Positions 1-6,365 of a DNA stretch of 8,903 bases are shown one piece after another. The position numbers and the translations under genes are program-made. The stretch lies in assembly GCA_938038035.1 (NCBI GenBank), contig CALHQV010000059.1, positions 1 through 8,903 of the forward strand, read 5' to 3'. Each line of letters starts with the position of its first letter. Position 1 is the stretch's first letter. The notes beneath the pieces are model-generated. The model ran no database searches. It was not told the DNA's origin and was given only the letters and a program-made list of their open reading frames with translations. The stretch is from an uncultured Gemella sp. Lineage in GTDB: Bacteria; Bacillota; Bacilli; Staphylococcales; Gemellaceae.

Positions 1-830
1 ATGCAGTTGGTGGATTTAACACAAACAACCTTGAGTGGACTCAAGCTATCTTGCGTGCAGCAGAAGCTAAACAAGCTCCAGTACTTATCCAAACTTCTAT
101 GGGTGCAGCTAAGTACATGGGTGGTTACAAATTGTGTAAAGTTCTTATCGAAGAATTGGTTGAATCAATGGGTATCACTGTACCAGTTGCTATTCACCTT
201 GACCACGGTCACTACAATGATGCTTTGGAATGTATCCGTGTAGGTTACACTTCAGTTATGTTTGACGGTTCACACCTTCCAGTTGAAGAAAACCTTGAAA
301 AAGCAGCTAAAGTTGTTGAATTTGCACACGCTAACGGTGTATCAGTTGAAGCTGAAGTTGGTACAATCGGTGGTGAAGAAGATGGTATCATCGGTGATGG
401 TGAATTGGCACCAATCGAAGATGCTAAAGCTATGGTTGCAACTGGTATCGACTTCCTTGCAGCAGGTATCGGTAACATCCACGGTCCTTACCCAGAAAAC
501 TGGAGCGGACTTCACCTTGACCACTTGCAAAAATTGACAGAAGCTGTTCCTAACTTCCCAATCGTATTGCACGGTGGATCAGGTATTCCTGACGATCAAA
601 TCCAAGCAGCTATCAAACTTGGTGTTGCTAAAGTTAACGTTAACACTGAATGTCAAATCGCATTTGCTAACGCAACACGTAAATTTGTTGCTGAATACGA
701 AGCAAATGAAGCAGAATACGACAAGAAGAAACTCTTCGACCCACGTAAATTCTTGAAACCAGGTTTCGAAGCTATTACAGAAGCTGTTGAAGAACGTATC
801 GACGTATTCGGTTCAGCAAACAAAGCTTAA
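1..830 (+). CDS. fba: Fructose-bisphosphate aldolase class II, 5'-truncated by the window
   Basis: Zinc-dependent glycolytic aldolase that cleaves fructose 1,6-bisphosphate into glyceraldehyde 3-phosphate and dihydroxyacetone phosphate in the cytoplasm. The reading frame is open from base 3 (base 1-2 finish a codon) and gives 275 residues up to TAA at 828-830. Streptococcal Fba is about 293 residues, so roughly 18 N-terminal residues lie outside the window; an internal ATG at 51 is not the start. Family motifs are clear: AVGGFNTNN near the start, HLDHGH (catalytic Asp and metal-binding His), GIGNIHGPY, VLHGGSGIP and VNVNTE (phosphate and metal site), and a GSANKA end. Codon use is strongly biased towards highly expressed streptococcal codons (GGT, GTT, CGT, ATC), unlike the AT-rich genes to the right. 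This is the chromosomal anchor of the window. Confidence 0.97.
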   Translation, partial: AVGGFNTNNLEWTQAILRAAEAKQAPVLIQTSMGAAKYMGGYKLCKVLIEELVESMGITVPVAIHLDHGHYNDALECIRVGYTSVMFDGSHLPVEENLEKAAKVVEFAHANGVSVEAEVGTIGGEEDGIIGDGELAPIEDAKAMVATGIDFLAAGIGNIHGPYPENWSGLHLDHLQKLTEAVPNFPIVLHGGSGIPDDQIQAAIKLGVAKVNVNTECQIAFANATRKFVAEYEANEAEYDKKKLFDPRKFLKPGFEAITEAVEERIDVFGSANKA

Positions 831-840
831 TTAGACAAAG

Positions 841-873
841 AAACAAGATTCTCATAGAGTCTTGTTTTTTTAT
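841..873 (+). terminator. Intrinsic terminator of fba
   Basis: A 12-bp stem (841-852 with 856-867, one G-T wobble) closes a 3-base CAT loop and runs into a seven-T tract. It starts 11 bases after the fba stop codon, so it ends the fba transcript. Confidence 0.9.
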
Positions 874-875
874 GT

Positions 876-1372
876 CTAAACAAACTGCAATAAAATCTGA
901 AGAGAAACTTGTTTTTTGTAGCAGAATAATGCGCTAGTCTTTGCCGACAGATAAACAAAGACTAATCCTCTATCCAAACTTTATTTAAAACATAGCCCTC
1001 TTAAGACGATAGGCACTACTGGTAGGTAGTGTAAAATAAGTTGTGTAAACACAAAAAGGAATAAATCCATTATAGCAGAGTTACAACACCTTACTAGAAA
1101 GAGATTTATGCCGAATTCGTAAAATATATAAAACAAATAGACATACTGATATTTTTTAATATCTTTGTTCATTGTAAATTTACAATAAACTTATATCGTT
1201 TAATACAAAAAATACGAAGATGATTAGTATAAAAAATACAGGTCAACTTCGTATCAAAAAAATTTTTTTGTATTAGAGGAGCAACCGCTAAACAACTTAC
1301 CCCAATCAAATCAAATATAACTTGTAATATGATATATTTCTTTTCTTCTTTAATCAGTTTAATTATTTTCAT
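876..1372 (-). pseudogene. Decayed ABC exporter (N-terminal permease remnant)
   Basis: ATG at 1372 overlaps the end of the radical SAM gene by 14 bases, with an AGGA ribosome site inside that gene, so it was translationally coupled to it. The first 40 residues (starting MKIIKLIKEEKKY, then LIGVSCLAVAPLIQKNFFD) look like the first transmembrane helix of an ABC-type exporter. After FFD the frame drifts into junk and stops. Sequence similar in character continues in other frames: YEVDLYFLY directly after FFD in the -1 frame, then at 1172-981 FYEFGINLFLVR and a hydrophobic FLFVFTQLILHYLPVV stretch, then a further in-frame hydrophobic stretch past the TAA at 981 down to TAG at 876. No second half of the permease and no Walker A/B or LSGGQ ATPase exists here. 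What is seen is a hydrophobic, multiply frameshifted relic; the exporter identity rests mainly on the first 40 residues and on the position in a peptide operon. Confidence 0.6.
935..964. repeat. 9-bp inverted repeat downstream of fba
   Basis: TAGTCTTTG (935-943) and CAAAGACTA (956-964) form a perfect 9-bp stem with a 12-base loop. There is no T-tract on either side, so it is a poor terminator. It lies inside the exporter relic, near the junction with chromosomal DNA. Its function is unknown. Confidence 0.4.
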
Positions 1373-2369
1373 AAACAAATTTCCTAATTTTCGCTTTTTC
1401 TAATGACATTAAAGAACAAGAATATTCGCTTCCTTGCTCTAAAAAAGCGGTTCCAGGGCATCTAGTGCAGTATTTTTCCACCTCACAACTTTTGCATTCA
1501 GGTAGTTCTTTCCATTTTATATCTTGAATTTTTTCAAATTTATTATTTTTCTCCCAAACATTAATTAGTTTTTCTTTATTTATATCTCCAATTTCATATA
1601 AGAATTTCGGACACGGGTATACCTTCCCGTACGAATTTATAAAAAGACCATTCTTAATTGCAGAACAAGCTAACTCCTCGCAATCATGATGTTTAGGTTC
1701 AAATTCTCTTAATGTATCATAGGCTTTACACTCCATCATAAATTGTGTTGGAGTTATTCTAAAATCTGCTGGAGATTTATTTTTGTCATTTTGAATAAAA
1801 ATATCATGATCTATAGCAAACAAAAAACCTTCACTCTCACAAAAGTTTTTTATTGCTTTCCACTCTAAAAAATTAATATTAGATATAATTGTTTTAACTT
1901 CAACATTTATGCCATATTTTTTCAAACATCTTATATTCTCAATTGTTTTACGTAATGAACCTTTAGTTTTAGTGAAATAATCATGAATTTCATTATTCAT
2001 AGAAAAAATTGTACATGACACCAATGAAACATAATAATCCGCTAATTTCATTATCATTTCTTCATTTAGTAAAGAAGCATTTGTGAATAATATTACGCTA
2101 TATCCTAACCCTCTCGCAATCTTAATTAAATCTAAAATATCGTTTCTTAGAAAGATGTCACCACCTGTAAAAATAAGTTCAAATGCCCCCAATTTCCTAG
2201 CATCAATTAGTATCTCATGTACTTTCTCTGTACTTAAACCATAGTCAGAATGTTCCGGAAGATAACAATGTCTGCATCTCCAATTACATTTATTTGTTAA
2301 TTCAATTTGTACATTATACAACCATTTATTATCTAAATATTCATCTGTTATTTCTTTCTCTAAAGACAT
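1359..2369 (-). CDS. SPASM-domain radical SAM peptide maturase
   Basis: Radical S-adenosylmethionine enzyme, 336 residues from the chosen start, probably modifying the 32-residue peptide encoded just upstream. The cluster-binding motif CNWRCRHC (CX3CX2C; C28, C32, C35) binds the [4Fe-4S] cluster that cleaves SAM. The next conserved loop reads FTGGDIFLR, with GGD where most family members have GGE. The C-terminal third has a SPASM-type set of cysteines for auxiliary clusters: C...NSYGKVYPC (a GX4C unit), CKSCEVEKYCTRC (CX2CX5CX2C) and a last Cys 14 residues on. SPASM enzymes in such operons install thioether or carbon-carbon crosslinks in peptides; which bond is made here cannot be read from sequence. 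Start: ATG at 2369 has a good GGTAGGTGAT ribosome site at suitable spacing. ATG at 2378 and GTG at 2381 sit too close to it but remain possible. Confidence 0.9.
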   Translation of the reverse strand: MSLEKEITDEYLDNKWLYNVQIELTNKCNWRCRHCYLPEHSDYGLSTEKVHEILIDARKLGAFELIFTGGDIFLRNDILDLIKIARGLGYSVILFTNASLLNEEMIMKLADYYVSLVSCTIFSMNNEIHDYFTKTKGSLRKTIENIRCLKKYGINVEVKTIISNINFLEWKAIKNFCESEGFLFAIDHDIFIQNDKNKSPADFRITPTQFMMECKAYDTLREFEPKHHDCEELACSAIKNGLFINSYGKVYPCPKFLYEIGDINKEKLINVWEKNNKFEKIQDIKWKELPECKSCEVEKYCTRCPGTAFLEQGSEYSCSLMSLEKAKIRKFVYENN

Positions 2370-2409
2370 ATCATCCATCACCTACCATTTACTTTCATCA
2401 TAATAAATC

Positions 2410-2444
2410 GAGTAAGGTACTTTCCCGTCCCTTACTCTTTTTTT
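2410..2444. terminator. Hairpin between precursor and maturase genes (attenuator-like)
   Basis: GAGTAAGG (2410-2417) and CCTTACTC (2430-2437) form a perfect 8-bp stem with a 12-base loop. Read on the plus strand it is followed by seven T (2438-2444), a proper intrinsic terminator against antisense transcription. Read in the operon's direction (minus) it is preceded by seven A and followed only by GATTTATTATG, so it should terminate or process weakly. That would favour abundant precursor mRNA over maturase mRNA, a usual arrangement in peptide operons. Confidence 0.6.
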
Positions 2445-2446
2445 GT

Positions 2447-2545
2447 CTATCTATGTGTTGTCTTGCCACTACATGTACATTTAACGACGCTCTTTACCTG
2501 TGATGGCTTTTCTGTTAAAAAATTAGGTTTGCTATACTTTTTCAT
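2447..2545 (-). CDS. RiPP precursor peptide, 32 residues, C-terminal Cys-x-Cys core
   Basis: Short gene between the PqqD-like and radical SAM genes, 24 bases after the former, with a near-perfect ribosome site (AAAGGAGGG, about 7 bases before ATG at 2545) and a TAG stop at 2447. The peptide starts MKKYSKPNF and ends KCTCSGKTTHR. The leader contains Y4-x-x-P7-x-F9, which matches the YxxP-type motif that PqqD-like leader-binding domains recognise in lasso and related precursors. The only cysteines, C23 and C25, lie in the last third, which also holds Ser, Gly, three Thr and His: suitable acceptor residues for thioether crosslinks. The peptide is strongly basic. That it is the substrate is inferred from position, ribosome site and leader; the leader/core cut site is not evident and no peptidase is encoded nearby. 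It resembles Cys-rich clostridial peptide precursors with an MKK-Y-x-KP start, but I do not assign it to a named family. Confidence 0.8.
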   Translation of the reverse strand: MKKYSKPNFLTEKPSQVKSVVKCTCSGKTTHR

Positions 2546-2569
2546 AACTTTCCCTCCTTTCCTTAGAAA

Positions 2570-2833
2570 TTAGTGAACTAAAATTCCCTCACTAATTAAT
2601 GAGCTTATAAAATCGTCTACATCCCTGTATAATTTAGACTTATCTACCGCATATTCCTTTTCTAAATCCTCTACGATTTCATTAACTTTCTTCTCATTAA
2701 CGATAAGCATCCATATGTCTTTTGATATACCATCTAATCTATATAGGTAATCATTCTTACAATTTCTAATGAAAACATACTCTTTTGATGGCATCTCCTG
2801 CCATGCAATAATCTTAGATAAATGATAATTCAT
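2570..2833 (-). CDS. PqqD-like RiPP leader-recognition protein (RRE)
   Basis: Free-standing 87-residue PqqD-fold protein, the first gene of the peptide operon. PqqD-family proteins bind the leader of a precursor peptide and present it to the modifying enzyme. The sequence follows the family plan: a beta-strand N-terminal part (EYVFIRNCKNDYLYRLDGISKDIW, about residues 18-41, the typical region ending in an aromatic I-W), then a winged-helix part (VNEIVEDLEKEYAVDKSKLYRDVDDFISSLISEGIL, about 50-85) with the characteristic D-V-x-x-F-I-x-x-L helix. ATG at 2833 is preceded by AAGGAAG at normal spacing. The length is typical of a stand-alone RRE. Its likely partners are the 32-residue peptide and the radical SAM enzyme encoded immediately downstream; being separate from the maturase rather than fused to it is common in such systems. 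Confidence 0.88.
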   Translation of the reverse strand: MNYHLSKIIAWQEMPSKEYVFIRNCKNDYLYRLDGISKDIWMLIVNEKKVNEIVEDLEKEYAVDKSKLYRDVDDFISSLISEGILVH

Positions 2834-2854
2834 TATAACTTCCTTCTATATTTG

Positions 2855-2882
2855 TTAATATTTTGACATATAACCTGTTCAA
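2855..2882 (-). promoter_or_regulatory. Possible promoter of the RiPP operon
   Basis: On the minus strand TTGAAC (2882-2877), a 16-base spacer and TATTAA (2860-2855) precede the PqqD-like gene by about 20 bases. Both hexamers are only 4/6 matches. The rest of the AT-rich gap 2834-3121 holds no gene that I can support. Confidence 0.35.
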
Positions 2883-3121
2883 TAAAAAGAATTAAATTTA
2901 TATTGTTTCTGATGTATAATAATTATATTGGCAATAGTCGAATCATTATTATCATTCTTTTTTTTCGCAAAGATAAAATGCAATATAAAAAAGAGCAACA
3001 CATTAGTCTCTTTTATTGTGCTTTAACACACATAAATAAAATGTTTTTTTTCATATTTATTGATAAAATAAGAATAGAAAAAGTACAGATTATTTTAAGT
3101 TTATAAACATGTGAGGGAGAT

Positions 3122-3502
3122 ATGATAACTAAAAAAATTAAAATTGTACTACTATGTATATCATCATTATTGTTCATTTCTATTTGTTTAAATTTTTATC
3201 AATTCTTTAGAAAAAAGGAGGTTGATATAGGGAAGGGACATTACTATTATTCGTATAGGCTTCCGTATAATCTAGAAATATATGAAGATAATTCAATAAA
3301 AATATATTCAAATAAAATGTTGCTGGAAGGAACTCTTACCCATGAAGGTGAAGATTACTTCATAGAAACAACCAATAAAAAATATCTTGTACAAACCTAT
3401 GAAGATAAAGTGATTGTTTCTATAGATACTGATAATCTTATAATTCCACTAGTATTTTCAAAAATAAGTAACGTTCCTACAGAAAATGAATCTATAAAGT
3501 AA
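3122..3502 (+). CDS. Small membrane-anchored protein of unknown function
   Basis: Unrecognised 126-residue protein. It has a positively charged start (MITKKIK) followed by one hydrophobic segment at about residues 8-26 (IVLLCISSLLFISICLNFY), then RKKE. It therefore looks like an N-terminal membrane anchor or uncleaved signal with an outside domain. The rest is rich in Tyr, Glu, Asp and Lys and predicted mainly as beta strands (YYYSYRLPYNLEIYED, KKYLVQTYEDKVIVSID). There is no lipobox. ATG at 3122 has GAGGGAGA just upstream. It converges with the secreted-protein gene and shares its terminator. An immunity or chaperone role for that neighbour is possible only as a guess from position; convergent genes are not co-transcribed, which weakens it. 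Very AT-rich, like the RiPP genes. Confidence 0.7.
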   Translation: MITKKIKIVLLCISSLLFISICLNFYQFFRKKEVDIGKGHYYYSYRLPYNLEIYEDNSIKIYSNKMLLEGTLTHEGEDYFIETTNKKYLVQTYEDKVIVSIDTDNLIIPLVFSKISNVPTENESIK

Positions 3503-3530
3503 AAAGGGAGTAAATCTCCCTTTTTACTTT
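3496..3530. terminator. Bidirectional terminator between convergent genes
   Basis: A perfect 15-bp stem (3496-3510 with 3516-3530) has a 5-base TAAAT loop and A/T-rich outer arms that give a T-tract in both directions. It contains the stop codons of both flanking genes (TAA at 3500-3502 on plus; TAA at 3531-3529 on minus), so neither gene has a 3' untranslated region outside the hairpin. Confidence 0.9.
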
Positions 3531-4203
3531 ATGCTGCATTATAGAATGAAGTGGAATTAGTTGCTACAGTAGTTACGTATGTATCTACCCATGTGGTCAT
3601 AGTCGAAGGATCATATCCATAAACATGCCATCTTGTTGCAGTAACATCCTTTTTTACACCTAATAAGTAACGAACACCAGGGTTAACCCAAACAGAATAT
3701 CCAGTTACACCAGATGTAATATATCCAACTGAAACCCCAACGGAATACAGTCCACCATTAATAGAAAATGAACAACTTATGCTTGCACCACCATCTTGCC
3801 AATTAATTGTTCCTCCACTTGGGAAAATAACTGGACCTGATTGTCCACCAGCAGCGCCTAAATAAACTGTTTTTCTTTGAGAACCTACTGGATCTTGATT
3901 CAATGATCTTAAACTGATATTAGAATTAGAAACTTCTTCTTCAATTATTAAGTTTTCAAGCTGCTCTTCACTAAGTGTTTCTTTTAAACTTGCCTTAATT
4001 TGAGCTTTAATCTCATTAGTAGTTAATTCATCATTAACATATACAGTTTCACCATTTATTGTCATATATGAGTCAACCACATCTGATTGTAGATTGACTA
4101 CATTTTCAGGTTCTACATCAACTTTAGCGTTAACTTTTGTAGCAGGAATAGTACTGACACATAGAAGAGCTGATACGAAAAATACAGATAACTTTTTCAA
4201 CAT
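3529..4203 (-). CDS. Secreted protein with Gly/Ser-rich beta C-terminal domain, unknown function
   Basis: Unrecognised 224-residue exported protein. A classical Sec signal peptide (MLKKLSVFF, hydrophobic core to about residue 20) ends with a VNA/K site at residue 26-27. The mature protein has two parts. Residues 27-105 are acidic and helical (NDELTTNEIKAQIKASLKET...EEQLENLIIEEE) and could be a propeptide or linker. Residues 110-224 are poor in charge and rich in Gly, Ser, Val, Tyr and Trp with alternating beta-like patterns (GGQSGPVIFPSGGTINWQDG, SINGGLYSVGVSVGYITSG), ending TSFYNAA. That domain has one Cys. No cell-wall LPxTG motif or membrane anchor is present, so the protein should be released. 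A strong AAAGGAGG ribosome site precedes ATG at 4203. The architecture would fit a secreted toxin, bacteriocin-like protein or surface-binding protein; none is demonstrated. Confidence 0.78.
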   Translation of the reverse strand: MLKKLSVFFVSALLCVSTIPATKVNAKVDVEPENVVNLQSDVVDSYMTINGETVYVNDELTTNEIKAQIKASLKETLSEEQLENLIIEEEVSNSNISLRSLNQDPVGSQRKTVYLGAAGGQSGPVIFPSGGTINWQDGGASISCSFSINGGLYSVGVSVGYITSGVTGYSVWVNPGVRYLLGVKKDVTATRWHVYGYDPSTMTTWVDTYVTTVATNSTSFYNAA

Positions 4204-4255
4204 ATATCCTCCTTTATTCGCTTCTCTAAATTATGAAAAAGTACAGAAAATTAAA

Positions 4256-4288
4256 TTAAATGCCAGTCTTATACCTTGCGACGCACAT
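4256..4288 (-). CDS. Possible 10-codon leader ORF upstream of the secreted-protein gene
   Basis: ATG at 4288 follows a consensus AAAGGAG ribosome site with good spacing and opens a 10-residue frame, MCVARYKTGI, ended by TAA. It lies about 50 bases before the start of the secreted-protein gene, in the same direction. It may be a translated leader, a tiny peptide gene, or the debris of a longer gene. The ribosome site is the only support for translation. Confidence 0.35.
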   Translation of the reverse strand: MCVARYKTGI

Positions 4289-4396
4289 AATATATCTCCT
4301 TTCTTTATCATCTATATAAATTTTAGTGCTGATAATTATTAAAAAACCAGTCTGAAATTTTTATGTCAAAAGCGTTATAATTATATTTAGTAAAAC

Positions 4397-4424
4397 AAAA
4401 AGAGAAGTTTATCACTTCTCTTTT
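4397..4424 (-). terminator. Terminator of the mobilization operon
   Basis: An 11-bp stem (4398-4408 with 4414-4424) has a 5-base loop. On the minus strand it ends in TTTTT-G-TTTT. The stop codon of the coiled-coil gene (TAA at 4425-4423) lies at the base of the stem. The plus-strand reading also has a T4 tail. Confidence 0.85.
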
Positions 4425-5160
4425 ATTGTTGTGATTTGATAAGAATAAATAACAAGAACGGTATTAAAATAATTCCTAAAAACCATGGCAAATGTGCTAA
4501 TACGAATGCGACTATCCTATTGATTACCAGTGCTATGCCCCATCCAGCTAAAATGGATATGGTTACAGCAGAGGTTAAAATGAAAGCTGACAAAAACACG
4601 ATCCACAGATGTTTTGATATATTTTTCTTGGCTTCTTTGGAAGATTTTATGTGTTCTAGTTCCTCTATCTTTTTATCCAGAGATTTTACCTGGTCTTGCT
4701 TATCCTGGATGAGCTTGTCCAGGTCTTTTTTCTTCTTATCATGTTCTGATATAAATTCATTTAAAGCCTCTTCATAGGCTCTTTTTTTACTGTCTAATAA
4801 TGCGGTATAGGTCTGATCCGTTCTGCTATCCAACTCTTTTAGTGTGTTGGTAATGTATTCTAAGCTATCTAGGTCTATCTTGTTTAGCTTCTCATTGGAA
4901 CGTTTTACAGCTTCTGCAGAAGCTTTTATGTTTTGTGATGCCCTGTCTATCTTCTCATTTTGAATCTTTAGGCAATCTTCTATCTGCTGTGTCTGTCGGT
5001 ATATGTCTATACCGCCCTGCATGAAGAGTTTTCGAGCGACTTCAGCTTGTTTTTGGTTTACTGCCTGTAGTTGTCTATCTGTATCCTCTAATTCCCTCTG
5101 TACGTGGTCTCTTCGTGCTACTGCCTGTTCCAGTCTCATCTTTGCAGATTCTAAACTCAT
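4423..5160 (-). CDS. Mobilization-associated coiled-coil membrane protein
   Basis: A 245-residue protein, second gene of the mobilization operon, starting 20 bases after the relaxase stop with its own AAAGGAGAAG ribosome site. Residues 1-175 are highly charged and helical with heptad-like spacing, predicted coiled coil (RLEQAVARRDHVQRELED, KKKDLDKLIQDKQDQVKSLD). Residues about 184-241 form two hydrophobic segments separated by a short turn (WIVFLSAFILTSAVTISILAGWG and LAHLPWFLGIILIPFLLFIL), ending KSQQ. The protein would be anchored in the membrane by its C-terminus with the coiled coil in the cytoplasm. Genes of this build often accompany MobA/MobL relaxases in Firmicutes elements. A role in docking the relaxosome to a borrowed type IV coupling protein is an inference from position and topology. 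I do not recognise a named family. Confidence 0.75.
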   Translation of the reverse strand: MSLESAKMRLEQAVARRDHVQRELEDTDRQLQAVNQKQAEVARKLFMQGGIDIYRQTQQIEDCLKIQNEKIDRASQNIKASAEAVKRSNEKLNKIDLDSLEYITNTLKELDSRTDQTYTALLDSKKRAYEEALNEFISEHDKKKKDLDKLIQDKQDQVKSLDKKIEELEHIKSSKEAKKNISKHLWIVFLSAFILTSAVTISILAGWGIALVINRIVAFVLAHLPWFLGIILIPFLLFILIKSQQ

Positions 5161-5180
5161 ATCTTCTCCTTTGATAGTTC

Positions 5181-6326
5181 CTATAGGGATAGTCCGTCAT
5201 GTTCAAACATATTCTCGATATGTCTTTCCTGTATGACTTCATCTTCCAGTCTATCTACCCTTTGGTTTTCTTTTTCTAGTATCTGATGTCCTATATCGGA
5301 CTTCATCTGTAACGTGTCCTTCTCTTGAAAAAGGTCTAATATCTTGTCTTTGTTTTGGTTCCAGTATTCACCCATGGTATTGATAGCCTGTTTTACGCTG
5401 TTCAATATGTGATCCGACATCTCTTTGATGGCTTTGATTGCCTCTTGGCTTATCTTCTTGAATCTGCTATTAGCCTTTTTTATCTCATCTTCGATGTCTT
5501 TTCTGATTTCACAATACAATCCTTCTCTTTCAGGTTGTATCTCAATATCCATCTTTACATTGCGGTTATAGTCCTTTACAGCACTGTTATATGCCCTTGC
5601 ATTCTCTAGGTAGTCTATGGATGCCCCTTTATAGAGCTTCTTTTGGCTCAAATAAGGCGTTTCTTTATCTTGGATGGATAAATCATACCCAAAACGCTTT
5701 AGAACGCTCTGTATGCACTTATTTCGCTCTGACATGAAGCTGTGTTCTTTGAAACGAGTATCCTTTGCGGAAAGTGGTGTATCCGTGTATCTGATATTAC
5801 CCTCTTTATCCCTCATAATATCGCCCTTATGGTGTACCAGTTCGGCATTCTCTGCGTTTGCCTTGGCAAGCTGGTGCGTGTCCTTATCCTGCCATATATC
5901 TTTTTTATATCTCTTTGGCTCTGTCTGAATGACCTTTCTTTCAGAATAAAGGATATGTACATGTAGGTTAGTACGGTCATGGTTCCAATGAACCGCATAC
6001 TCATGATCGTGTCCTTCACCTACGATCTGGCTCACCAGCTCATCACAGATTTCTTTGAGTATGATTTTCTGTTCTGCAGACGTCTGATTTTTATTTTTAT
6101 CTGCTAATTCGTTAGGCAAGGCTATTATCATTTCCCTCGCCTCATTCTGTCTTTGATTTTCTTGATGCGCATTTTCACGTTCATAAGCAGAATAAAACGA
6201 CCATTCATACATCATGTTTTTTTCATGTACGATAACTTCTTCCTGCTTATCCGATTCACCAGATATGTAGCGAGAACGACCGACGACATCGGTTATCTTA
6301 GTATTTTGACCATATACATTAGGCAT
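5181..6326 (-). CDS. MobA/MobL-family relaxase (MOBQ-like)
   Basis: DNA-nicking transfer initiator, 381 residues from ATG at 6326. Relaxases of this family cut one strand at oriT, stay attached to the 5' end through a tyrosine and carry that strand into the recipient. The N-terminus MPNVYGQNTKITDVVGRSRY places Y20 where MobA-type enzymes carry their catalytic tyrosine. The metal-binding motif III reads H113-W-N-H116-D117-R-T-N120-L-H122-V-H124-I, the family's H...D..N-x-HVH pattern. After about residue 200 the protein is mostly charged and helical, without a recognisable helicase or primase domain. The frame extends to a TTG at 6353, but that codon lacks a spaced ribosome site, while ATG at 6326 follows TTGGAG at about 10 bases and starts as homologues do. 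With no type IV secretion genes here, the element would be mobilized by a co-resident conjugative element. Confidence 0.92.
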   Translation of the reverse strand: MPNVYGQNTKITDVVGRSRYISGESDKQEEVIVHEKNMMYEWSFYSAYERENAHQENQRQNEAREMIIALPNELADKNKNQTSAEQKIILKEICDELVSQIVGEGHDHEYAVHWNHDRTNLHVHILYSERKVIQTEPKRYKKDIWQDKDTHQLAKANAENAELVHHKGDIMRDKEGNIRYTDTPLSAKDTRFKEHSFMSERNKCIQSVLKRFGYDLSIQDKETPYLSQKKLYKGASIDYLENARAYNSAVKDYNRNVKMDIEIQPEREGLYCEIRKDIEDEIKKANSRFKKISQEAIKAIKEMSDHILNSVKQAINTMGEYWNQNKDKILDLFQEKDTLQMKSDIGHQILEKENQRVDRLEDEVIQERHIENMFEHDGLSL

Positions 6327-6365
6327 AGCGATAGCACTCCAATCTTTAAGCAAACCTCGAAGAGA

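Noticed and set aside
245..572. Open frames on the minus strand and in the other plus frames inside fba
   Set aside because: They overlap a well-supported aldolase frame, lack ribosome sites and have unnatural composition; they are shadows of a codon-biased gene.
981..1172. A 63-codon minus-strand ORF as an independent gene
   Set aside because: It has no ribosome site, and its hydrophobic content and position fit better as part of the decayed exporter. The same frame continues past its stop with similar sequence.
2294..2503. A 69-codon plus-strand ORF across the maturase start and the precursor
   Set aside because: It is antisense to two supported genes, has no ribosome site, and runs through an intrinsic terminator.
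2903..3106. A 67-codon plus-strand ORF between the two divergent blocks
   Set aside because: It starts at TTG without a ribosome site; its runs of Ile and Phe reflect AT-rich non-coding DNA.
4094..4342. An 82-codon plus-strand ORF over the secreted-protein start
   Set aside because: It is antisense to a clear signal peptide and has no ribosome site.
4338..4369. Promoter of the secreted-protein gene from a minus-strand TTGACA at 4369-4364
   Set aside because: The -35 is perfect, but no acceptable -10 lies 16-18 bases downstream (TTTTTT or TTTAAT at 17-20), so it is not called.
5355..6019. Several plus- and minus-strand ORFs inside the relaxase gene
   Set aside because: All lie within the relaxase frame, whose HVH motif and length are well supported; none has a ribosome site or recognisable domain.
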